A stretch of 31,148 bases of DNA from Deltaproteobacteria bacterium (lineage in GTDB: Bacteria; Desulfobacterota; Desulfomonilia; UBA1062). Below the pieces are notes generated by a model. The model had not been told where the DNA came from. It saw only the letters and a program-made list of their open reading frames with translations, and did no database searches. Below, piece by piece: positions 8,880 to 15,234 of the stretch (positions within the stretch are counted from its first letter, which is position 1; the number at the start of each line of letters is the position of its first letter). The position numbers and the translations under genes were made by a program. The DNA is taken from assembly GCA_020053185.1 (NCBI GenBank), contig JAGVNP010000311.1:1-31148 (forward strand), read 5' to 3'.

Positions 8880-9050
8880 GACAAGTGATGAAGAACGAGG
8901 ATTGAGGAAAAAGGGTTCGGGGATCAGGGGCTAGGGTTCGAGGTTCGTAAAACGTAATTCGTGATTCGTAAAACGTGAGGGATGAGAAATGAGGATTAAG
9001 GATTACGGGGTAAGGGTTACGGATTAGGAATTACGAGTTACGAATTGCAG
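8880..9050. repeat. Long intergenic heptanucleotide array between moeA and the thioesterase gene
   Basis: About 24 degenerate units in constant 7-bp phase fill the gap between the moeA start and the end of the thioesterase gene. The array passes through related forms (GAGGATT, CGAGGTT, CGTAAAA, CGTAATT, CGTGATT, ATTAAGG, GTTACGG, ATTACGA). No open reading frame of note or promoter was recognised here. Confidence 0.8.
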
Positions 9051-9075
9051 AATAGACTCGCATCTGATGGTCAGC

Positions 9076-9495
9076 CTAAACAAAAGGCAGAGCCTCGTCC
9101 TTGCGAAATACCATGGCCTGGGATGAGGCGATCAATTTTTCATTTTCATCATAGGCCTTGATCTCATAGTGTGCTGTCCGCTTCGTGCGGCTTACCTCCT
9201 TCGCCTCTGCAACGAGGACACTTTCTTTAGAAGGGGCTGACATGAACGAGATATTCATGCTGAGGGCAACTGCAATGGTTCCATGAGAGTTGGATGCTGC
9301 CTCAAATGCCACATCCATAAGGGAAACAATGGCGCCTCCGTGCATCATACCACACATGTTCTCCATGTTTTTTACAAAAGCCATCTTCGTTTTTGCATAG
9401 CCTGCGCCAAGCTCAATCAATTTTATCCCGAGTGTTTTGGCAAAAGGCTCTTCTGAGATCTTTTTACAAATTGCTTCCCGTACTTTTTGGTCCAT
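9076..9495 (-). CDS. PaaI-type hotdog-fold acyl-CoA thioesterase
   Basis: A 139-aa protein with AGGAGGG placed before the ATG. The hotdog signature is clear: MMHGGAIVSLMDVAFEAA, with H52-G53-G54 and the catalytic-position acidic residue D61. A second half (ALSMNISFMSAPSKESVL, then EVSRTKRTAHYEIKAYDENEKLIA) makes the antiparallel sheet. Family knowledge: these enzymes hydrolyse acyl- or aryl-CoA thioesters, often as homotetramers, and may serve housekeeping or phenylacetate pathways. No phenylacetate genes are nearby, so the substrate is unknown. It is divergent from the tetR gene. The 230-bp gap holds degenerate heptamer sequence at about 9545-9590 and an AT-rich stretch. Confidence 0.85.
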   Translation of the reverse strand: MDQKVREAICKKISEEPFAKTLGIKLIELGAGYAKTKMAFVKNMENMCGMMHGGAIVSLMDVAFEAASNSHGTIAVALSMNISFMSAPSKESVLVAEAKEVSRTKRTAHYEIKAYDENEKLIASSQAMVFRKDEALPFV

Positions 9496-9727
9496 AACTC
9501 CCTCCTTTTTTTAATATACAAGAGAGCTCTGTCGGATAGAAGGAAAAAGTAAATCGTAATTCATAATCCCTAACCCTGTTTTCACCCACTCATCTATAAC
9601 CCGCTACCTATTCTTCAGTAAAATATTAGGTATTGCCTGATGGGGTTATTTGTGAATATATACAAAATATATAGCAACAAAAGAATAGGTATTTCATAAT
9701 ACATGGTGAATGTTTTACGGGGGAATG

Positions 9728-10354
9728 ATGAAGAGGATTTCAAAGGCTCAGCGACATGATCAGCTGATCGATGTGGCGATAAAGGTTTTTGCAGAGAAAG
9801 GGTACCAGGGGGCCACCACGAGCGCGATCGGTAAAGAGGCAAAGGTTTCCGAAAAATTGCTTTATATGCATTTTAAAAACAAGAAGGATTTATTTTTAAA
9901 ATGTCTTGATAAGGTGTCAAATGATATAAGAAGAGGTTTTTTGGAGGCAAGCGCTGATCAGGGGAATGATGGATTTACCGAAAAGATCGGTATGTTTTTT
10001 TATGATTACATGACAAAACACGCGCATGCGATAAGTTTGCTGGCAGTTCATGCCGGGGATTTGTCTGATTCTGATATAAAAAATGTATACAGAGAACTGT
10101 TTAAGAGGAATGTTGATATTATGGATTCCTATACTCAGGCGGGCATGAAATCAGGGAAAATAAATTCCAAACTCAAACTTAACCCAAGGGCTCTTGCATG
10201 GATATTTGTAGGCGGATACTACACCACATTGCTGATGAGGGATCTTGGTTTTGATGAGTTCAATAGAAGGTTTATCAATGATATGCTTGATGTAAGAAAG
10301 GCTATTTGGTCAGACTCGGAACCATCCTCGCCCTCCCGCATAAGCACAAAATAA
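9728..10354 (+). CDS. TetR/AcrR-family transcriptional regulator
   Basis: A 208-aa protein. The N-terminal HTH reads QLIDVAIKVFAEKGYQGATT, then SAIGKEAKVSEKLLYMHFKN, then KKDLF, the classic TetR pattern. The C-terminal all-helical region would bind a ligand and dimerise. Frames open from 9710 and 9725 give 6 or 1 extra residues; 9728 has the best spacing from GGGGG. No palindrome like the downstream operators was found before this gene. Two TetR-type palindromes lie 218 and 425 bp after its stop codon, ahead of the surface-protein genes, so it may control that locus. The last residues (SSPSRISTK) run close to a MITE-like element that starts 8 bp after the stop. Confidence 0.88.
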   Translation: MKRISKAQRHDQLIDVAIKVFAEKGYQGATTSAIGKEAKVSEKLLYMHFKNKKDLFLKCLDKVSNDIRRGFLEASADQGNDGFTEKIGMFFYDYMTKHAHAISLLAVHAGDLSDSDIKNVYRELFKRNVDIMDSYTQAGMKSGKINSKLKLNPRALAWIFVGGYYTTLLMRDLGFDEFNRRFINDMLDVRKAIWSDSEPSSPSRISTK

Positions 10355-10361
10355 CCCCAAT

Positions 10362-10492
10362 AGATCTTTGCATAATACCCACGTTGTCATTGCGAGCGAA
10401 GCGAAGCAATCTCAGATTTCCTGTAATTCCCGTGGGATTGCCACGTCGCTACGCTCCTCGCAATGACCAAATCGCTAGTTGTGCAAAGGTCT
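10362..10492. mobile_element. MITE-like palindromic element
   Basis: A 131-bp element with inverted ends: AGATCTTTGCA at the left and TGCAAAGGTCT at the right (10 of 11 positions match). A second nested pair follows: GTCATTGCGAGCGAAGCG at 10386 and GCTCCTCGCAATGAC ending at 10467. No transposase is present, so it would be non-autonomous. Translated, this type of repeat gives the familiar spurious peptide LRAKRSNL found in many genomes. It sits 8 bp after the tetR stop. Confidence 0.7.
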
Positions 10493-10571
10493 CCCCCAGC
10501 AATCCGCACGAAGCAACCCCAGGCAAATGAACCATAATTTTATACTAATAAAAACCTGGAAAATGGCTAAC

Positions 10572-10609
10572 ATTGGTCAGTATGCGCTGACTGATTAGTA
10601 CGCTATAAA
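10572..10609 (+). promoter_or_regulatory. TetR-type operator and promoter, copy 1
   Basis: A dyad ATTGGTCAG, six bases, CTGACTGAT (7 of 9 paired positions) lies at 10572-10595. ACGCTATAAAT follows, giving a -10-like TATAAA at 10604-10609. The same CGCTGAC and ACGCTATAA blocks recur in copy 2. No good -35 hexamer is visible. Confidence 0.5.
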
Positions 10610-10755
10610 TTAATGCCCCTGTTTATTTCCGGTCCCTACTCCTTTCTTTTTTGGGTCATGGGTGTTAACATGTTGAAAAGGCTAGCTTTATTCGAAAAAG
10701 CCCCCGGGTTAAATGTCCAATTATGGTGTGTAAGATTTTTAAATACAGCGTTTTC

Positions 10756-10765
10756 GGGGGGGGGG
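10756..10765 (+). repeat. Homopolymeric tract of ten G
   Basis: Ten consecutive G residues lie between the two operator/promoter modules, about 48 bp before the -10 box of the second. Tracts of this length are prone to slipped-strand length change. They are also prone to sequencing error, so the exact count may be wrong. Confidence 0.6.
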
Positions 10766-10778
10766 CAATAATTGGAAA

Positions 10779-10818
10779 TTAGTCAGTCAGCGCTGACCAA
10801 TTTACAGCACGCTATAAT
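10779..10818 (+). promoter_or_regulatory. TetR-type operator and promoter, copy 2
   Basis: AGTCAGTCAGCGCTGACCAA contains a perfect 12-bp palindrome GTCAGCGCTGAC at 10786-10797 and the half-site GCTGACCAAT, which is the reverse complement of the ATTGGTCAGC type seen in copy 1. A perfect -10 box TATAAT is at 10813-10818. The operator occupies the -35 position, so a bound repressor would block polymerase. This is the likeliest promoter for the gene at 11233 and perhaps the genes behind it. Confidence 0.55.
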
Positions 10819-11074
10819 TATATATGGTGCCTGAAAACGCTGCGCTAGTCACGGTTTACAGCTGTTACTATACGAAAATACGGCTTAAATTCAGCATTTG
10901 TGGGGTTTTACACCTTATATGCAATAATATGCATAATAATTTTTATGTTGACATGGCTAATTTGCTTATGATAGCGGGGCTTCATCTGAAGTTGAAAATT
11001 TCAATTGAGGAAAGAAGTTCAAGGCGGTTCTACTGGGTGCATAGGTTTCTTATAGTTGTACAATTGCCGAGGGA

Positions 11075-11101
11075 GGTTCTATCCTGGATAGAACCCTTTT
11101 T
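11075..11101 (+). terminator. Terminator-like hairpin in the leader of the surface locus
   Basis: GGTTCTATCC and GGATAGAACC form a near-perfect stem, realistically 8 bp with a CCTGG loop, followed by CTTTTT. It lies 131 nt before the start codon at 11233 and about 260 nt after the promoter at 10813. It could therefore end a short leader RNA or act as an attenuator. Confidence 0.6.
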
Positions 11102-11232
11102 GGTGTTTATGCACGCAGGGTAGTTGTTGCTGACAAGAGCAAAGAGTTCTTTTCGGCTGTAAAATATTACAACACAGAAACAGGAGATGTGAGCCCTGCT
11201 TCTGAATGGTAAAAATATACAAGGAGAGTAGT

Positions 11233-11724
11233 ATGAGAAAATTAGTAGCATTACCCATTATGGTTTTCTTTGTGCTTATAGGTCTTGCAGCCTATGCGGC
11301 AGATCCGCTTGATCTTAAGATGGCAGGCTTTCTTGTGACAACCGCAGTGGATCAGGATGGCAACAAGATGGAAAAGCTCGAAGCGCTGCCTGAAAAGGTT
11401 CAGCCGGGTGATATCATAGAGTATGTCCTTTCCAGCCTGAACAAAGAAGACGCAAGCCTGCATCATGTCACCCTGTCTGCAAAAATGCCTGAGGGCACTG
11501 TGTATACAGGGTCTCAGAAATGTCCTGAGGGCACAAGCGTGGTGTATTCGATCGACAAAGGCAAGACCTTTTCTGCCGGGCCAATAAAATATGTTGTGAT
11601 CGAGGACGGCAAAGAGATCGAGAAGACCGCAACGCCTGACATGTACACCAACATGCAGTGGCTCATTAAAGAGATCAAGTCCAAAGATGTGGCCAAGTGT
11701 CATTACAGGGTCACGGTGAAATAG
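11233..11724 (+). CDS. Small secreted DUF11-like surface protein
   Basis: A 163-aa protein with AAGGAG ten bases upstream of the ATG. Residues 1-23 are a clear signal peptide (MRKLVALPIMVFFVLIG, then LAAYAA). The mature part looks like one immunoglobulin-like beta-sandwich domain of the DUF11 (conserved repeat domain) type: EKVQPGDIIEYVLSSLNKED, then HHVTLSAKMPEGTVYTGS, and a C-terminal CHYRVTVK strand. The last strand resembles the C-terminus of the next protein (GCVIFKVKIQ). There is no anchor or sorting tail. It is first in the surface locus and could be a small structural or capping subunit. The stop TAG falls in the first unit of a heptanucleotide array. Confidence 0.78.
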   Translation: MRKLVALPIMVFFVLIGLAAYAADPLDLKMAGFLVTTAVDQDGNKMEKLEALPEKVQPGDIIEYVLSSLNKEDASLHHVTLSAKMPEGTVYTGSQKCPEGTSVVYSIDKGKTFSAGPIKYVVIEDGKEIEKTATPDMYTNMQWLIKEIKSKDVAKCHYRVTVK

Positions 11725-11788
11725 TGAAAAGTGAATAGTAACGAGTAAATAGTGAAAAGTAAAAAGTGAAGAGTAAGAAGAGTAAAGA
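11719..11788 (+). repeat. Heptanucleotide array starting at the stop codon of the small surface gene
   Basis: Units AAATAGT, GAAAAGT, GAATAGT, AACGAGT, AAATAGT, GAAAAGT, AAAAAGT and GAAGAGT follow in perfect phase, then two degenerate ones. The first unit contains the last lysine codon and the TAG stop. Confidence 0.8.
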
Positions 11789-11840
11789 AGTGATGAACCA
11801 GCAAAAAAGCCGACACAGTGTCATTCCCGCATCATTTTCT

Positions 11841-11918
11841 GTCATTCCCGCGGAGGCGGGAATCCAGGGGTTGTGCAATTATCAGAGAATACTGGATTCC
11901 CATTTGCATGGGAATGAC
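11841..11918. repeat. Paired dRS3-like palindrome element, copy 1
   Basis: Two inverted 27-bp arms. The left core is ATTCCCGCGGAGGCGGGAAT and the right core is ATTCCCATTTGCATGGGAAT, each an 8-bp stem with a 4-nt loop. The outer bases GTC and CCAG are shared in inverted orientation. A partial extra arm (GTCATTCCCGC) lies 21 bp upstream. Confidence 0.8.
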
Positions 11919-12180
11919 AACGGGTATGTTTTCCGACTTTTTACGAGATCATCACAAGTAACGGGATAAACAGAAAACGTGAGGAGTGCGTATTTGAGGT
12001 TTAAAAGGCTAAGTTTAAATGAATTAGTAATGAGGAGCAGCTACTGGGGAATTCTAGATTTGGAAGTTGAAGGAAGCAGCCTGGAGCCCGGAATCTTATC
12101 CGGGCTCACGCCTAACGCAACACGCCTTACGAAAAAAATAAATAAAAATCGTGAAAGGAAATAGGAAAGAAGGAGGTTTT
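11919..12180 (+). promoter_or_regulatory. Leader region of the 991-aa surface gene with a GC-rich hairpin
   Basis: No gene is supported here. The visible structure is a perfect 8-bp hairpin, GAGCCCGG with CCGGGCTC, around an 8-nt loop at 12084-12107, not followed by a U run. AAGGAGG sits 5 bp before the ATG at 12181. No promoter boxes were recognised. Confidence 0.4.
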
Positions 12181-15156
12181 ATGGGAAAGAAAAGCAAAAC
12201 GAGGATTTTAATTCTTTGGACCGTAGCGTTGGTGACGATGCTCGGCCTGGCTGGGATAGCATTTGCCCTGACACCTGCCGGCACAATAATCGGCAACTCG
12301 GCAACCGCTACCTACTATGACGAGAACAACAATGAATATACCACTACATCCAATTTGGTAACAACCGAGGTACAGGAAGTATGCGGAGTTGATGTCACGC
12401 CGGATACCACAGTATCAAAACAAGGTGTTGCTGGTCAGACAGTATACATGCCCTTTGCAGTAACAAACAAAGGAAATGGCCAGAATACATTTAATCTTGG
12501 AACTTCGGCAACAGGTACTTCCGGTGCAACATACACGATCTACATTGACAGCAATGGAAACGGTGTGGTCGATGCTGGAGAAGGGGTGGCAAGCTCTGTC
12601 ACACTAAATGCAGATGCAGCAGCAGCTATTATTGTTGCAGTTGCAGTTCCTGCAGGTGCAGCAGATACCGACACATATTCTTTTACGCTCACTGCAACAG
12701 GCACAGCTCCTACCGGATGCGCTGATATAGAGGATGGATCTGTAGATGTGATTTCAGATGCACTGCTTACCATCAGTAAACAGGTAGACAAGAGCGTTTC
12801 AGCTCCGGCTGGCGTGCTCACCTACACAGTGAGCTTTCAGAACGTGGGTACAGTTGCTGCAAAGGCAAAGGATGACTTTGCTGTTGATTATGATAATGAT
12901 GGAGATGCTGATGCCAGCGTAGAAGGTATCCTAGTATCTGATGCTATCCCATCAGGCTCTGCATATAAAGCAGGATCTGCCTCGGGACAGCCACAAACCA
13001 GCCCGACAGGCTACGTTGTGTATTCTTCCAATGGCACGAGCTGGTTCAGGACAGAAGCTAATGCAGGAGGAGCAGCTGCAATTACCAATGTGGGATTTTT
13101 CATGCAGGATTCAGGTCCTATAGACACCACGCTTGGTAATGTGCTGGATCCTAACCAACAGGGATTCTTAAGTTTCCAGGTAACAGTGGATGACCCATTT
13201 GAAGAATCAGACGGTTATGTGGACAACGATGCGAGCGTTGCATATTCAGACAGCGCAAACACTTCACATGAGGTGACCTCAAATGAAGTACACACTCAAA
13301 TTCCTGCATCAACAACCGCTGATATTTCTACAAGCGATAGAAAAGCGACCTGGAATTTAGTGGAAGAGGATTCTGGCACAAACTGGCACAATGACAATGT
13401 GGTTGCTAGTGCGCCTGCAGGCCACTGGGTAGATTTCACGCATTCTGCTTCAAATAATGATGGAGTATATGCAGATGTGATAAGTCTTGAGACCGAGGAT
13501 GCACCTCTTGGCTGGATCGTTGAGTTCTGGAATGCAGACGGCACAGCAAAGCTCATTGATACCAATAGCGACGGAAAGATTGACCTTGGCACAGTTGCCG
13601 CACATGGCATTGCAAACTACATGGTAAAGGTATTCATCCCTGCCGATGAAGATACAGGCGGGAGCGTGGATATACTGGCAACATCAGGCAATAACCCGGC
13701 AGAAGTAGACAGAACACAGGATACAGTTACAGACATCATTACCGCGAATGTGGATATTGCGCAGCAGGGTTCTGGCGGTGATTGGGCAATAAATTCTGAT
13801 AACCCATCAGATAACAATACAGATGGCACTGCTGACAACGACGATATTCTTCCTGGAGACATGGACACAACAATTAATCCCGGAGAGACTATCTCATATC
13901 CGATACAGGTGGTAAATACCGGCGGATCTTCTGATTCCTACAGCCTTACCTATACAGGACTTCCTTCCGGCGCAACCGCAACCATCTCCACTGACGCTGA
14001 CTGTGATGGTATCGTAGAATCAGGAGATTATCAGATCACGGATACTCCGCTTATGGGTGGAACAGCCTTAAGATCTGCCGCATCAGCTACAAACACGCTA
14101 TCTGTGTACTCTGTTGCAAACTTCAGCGTAAATGATAAGTTAATCGTAGGGCTTGATGGTGTTGTACGGACAGTTACGGGTGTTGATACGTCAGCGAACA
14201 CAATCACAGTATCAGGATCAGCTATCACTGCTGCATCAGGCACGCTGGTATCCGAGTATATCTGTGTGGCATTAGTGGTTCAGACTGCAATAACCACACC
14301 TCCAGGTTCAGTCAACATAGTGGTTGAGGCTACATCACACAATTCCGGTGCATCCAATGATATGGATATGGCGCTTACAGTAAACGAAGTCTGCGGCATA
14401 TCTGTGAGCCCGGACAACTCAGGCACAGTGCCTCCTAGCGGATCAACCACCTATGAGCATATGATTCAGAACAGCGGAAATACGGCAGCAGATGTAACAA
14501 TCACTGTTCCATCAACTGGTACGCAGCTTACCTATGTAATACTTGATGCAGACGGCAATCCGCAGGGTACAAGCTATACTATTACCGGTCTTGCAGCAGG
14601 CGCATCAGCGAACTTCTCAGTAAAGGTTCAGGCTCCGTCATCTGTTACATCTGGAACCGTAGAGACTATAAACGTGACGGTTACTTCAAATGGAGCAGGT
14701 GGATGCTCTGATACTGTACAGGATTCTACATCGGTGATCGAGGGCTACATAGAGCTTACAAAGTACCAGAGCGTAGCAGACACTGATGGCCCGAATGCTC
14801 AGACAGGTATCTGCACAGGGAGTGCTGATTCCGTTACTGGCGGACCTTGCGACGAGATTACCTACAGGATCAAGTTCAAGAACGTGGGCATCCAGAACGC
14901 AGTGAATGTGGTGATCACAGATCCAATTCCTGATCATACCACATATGTGGCTGGGTCCTTAGGTCTTGATACTAACTGCGATGGTACAATCGACACTGCT
15001 TACGGAGATGGTACTGGTGACGCTGATCAGGCTGAATACGACTCCACGAACAACCTCGTGCGGTTCAGGGTCGGAGACGGCGCAACTTCATCTGTAGGCG
15101 GAACACTGGTTCCTGGCGCAGAAGGCTGCGTGATCTTTAAGGTAAAGATACAATAA
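12181..15156 (+). CDS. Large secreted DUF11-type repeat protein (991 aa)
   Basis: The start is set by AAGGAGG before the ATG at 12181 and by a standard signal peptide (MGKKSKTRILILWTVALVTM, then LGLAGIAFA) cleaved near residue 29. The rest is a chain of extracellular beta-sandwich domains of DUF11/Ig type. Recognisable segments are LTYTVSFQNVGTV near residue 220, TTYEHMIQNSGNTAADVTI near 755 and ITYRIKFKNVGIQNAVNVVI near 895. Between them are EF-hand-like calcium loops: DSNGNGVVDAGE near 122, DYDNDGDAD near 238, DTNSDGKIDLG near 460, and DTNCDGTID near 930. Two VCGVDVTPD/VCGISVSPD segments mark repeated domain starts. The first ~500 residues are colinear with the next protein. There is no C-terminal sorting signal. 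It is probably a fibre or sheath component stabilised by calcium. Confidence 0.85.
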   Translation: MGKKSKTRILILWTVALVTMLGLAGIAFALTPAGTIIGNSATATYYDENNNEYTTTSNLVTTEVQEVCGVDVTPDTTVSKQGVAGQTVYMPFAVTNKGNGQNTFNLGTSATGTSGATYTIYIDSNGNGVVDAGEGVASSVTLNADAAAAIIVAVAVPAGAADTDTYSFTLTATGTAPTGCADIEDGSVDVISDALLTISKQVDKSVSAPAGVLTYTVSFQNVGTVAAKAKDDFAVDYDNDGDADASVEGILVSDAIPSGSAYKAGSASGQPQTSPTGYVVYSSNGTSWFRTEANAGGAAAITNVGFFMQDSGPIDTTLGNVLDPNQQGFLSFQVTVDDPFEESDGYVDNDASVAYSDSANTSHEVTSNEVHTQIPASTTADISTSDRKATWNLVEEDSGTNWHNDNVVASAPAGHWVDFTHSASNNDGVYADVISLETEDAPLGWIVEFWNADGTAKLIDTNSDGKIDLGTVAAHGIANYMVKVFIPADEDTGGSVDILATSGNNPAEVDRTQDTVTDIITANVDIAQQGSGGDWAINSDNPSDNNTDGTADNDDILPGDMDTTINPGETISYPIQVVNTGGSSDSYSLTYTGLPSGATATISTDADCDGIVESGDYQITDTPLMGGTALRSAASATNTLSVYSVANFSVNDKLIVGLDGVVRTVTGVDTSANTITVSGSAITAASGTLVSEYICVALVVQTAITTPPGSVNIVVEATSHNSGASNDMDMALTVNEVCGISVSPDNSGTVPPSGSTTYEHMIQNSGNTAADVTITVPSTGTQLTYVILDADGNPQGTSYTITGLAAGASANFSVKVQAPSSVTSGTVETINVTVTSNGAGGCSDTVQDSTSVIEGYIELTKYQSVADTDGPNAQTGICTGSADSVTGGPCDEITYRIKFKNVGIQNAVNVVITDPIPDHTTYVAGSLGLDTNCDGTIDTAYGDGTGDADQAEYDSTNNLVRFRVGDGATSSVGGTLVPGAEGCVIFKVKIQ

Positions 15157-15170
15157 AGGATCGAGGCTAA

Positions 15171-15214
15171 AGGCTAAAGGCATGAGGTGAACTTACACCT
15201 TAAGCCTTTAGTCT
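15171..15214 (+). repeat. Long imperfect hairpin between two surface genes
   Basis: The left arm AGGCTAAAGGCATGAGGTG (15171-15189) and the right arm CACCTTAAGCCTTTAGTCT (15196-15214) pair at 16 of 19 positions around AACTTA. The arms are heptamer units facing each other. No U run follows, so termination is uncertain. Confidence 0.55.
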
Positions 15215-15234
15215 AAGCCTTACTCGAAGCAGTA

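Larger units (their letters stand above)
10355..11232 (+). other. Long non-coding regulatory gap ahead of the surface-protein locus
   Basis: No convincing gene lies in these 878 bp. In order it holds a MITE-like palindrome, a first operator/promoter module, a G10 run, a second operator/promoter module inside a short inverted repeat, a leader of about 250 nt with several small hairpins, a terminator-like hairpin and the ribosome binding site of the gene at 11233. A 99-codon open frame at 10824-11123 lacks a ribosome binding site and recognisable features, and is treated as chance. Confidence 0.6.

Noticed and set aside
8880..9050. CRISPR array
   Set aside because: The periodicity is 7 bp without spacers, and no cas genes are present.
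10948..10972. TTGACA followed by TATGAT, or a sigma-54 site TGGC...TTGC, as a promoter in the leader
   Set aside because: The sigma-70 spacer would be only 13 bp, and the sigma-54 GG-to-GC distance is three bases short.
10824..11123. 99-codon open frame on the plus strand in the regulatory gap
   Set aside because: It has no ribosome binding site, no recognisable domain and an odd composition. It overlaps the leader hairpins and terminator, so it is most likely chance.
11766..11969. 67-codon open frame on the plus strand
   Set aside because: It is made of heptamer and dRS3-like repeat sequence and contains the typical spurious VIPAEAGIQ peptide.
11979..12164. 61-codon open frame before the 991-aa gene
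   Set aside because: It has no ribosome binding site or family features and overlaps the GC-rich hairpin.
11919..12180. Known riboswitch upstream of the 991-aa gene
   Set aside because: Only one simple hairpin is visible. No conserved core of c-di-GMP, cobalamin or other familiar classes could be matched by eye.
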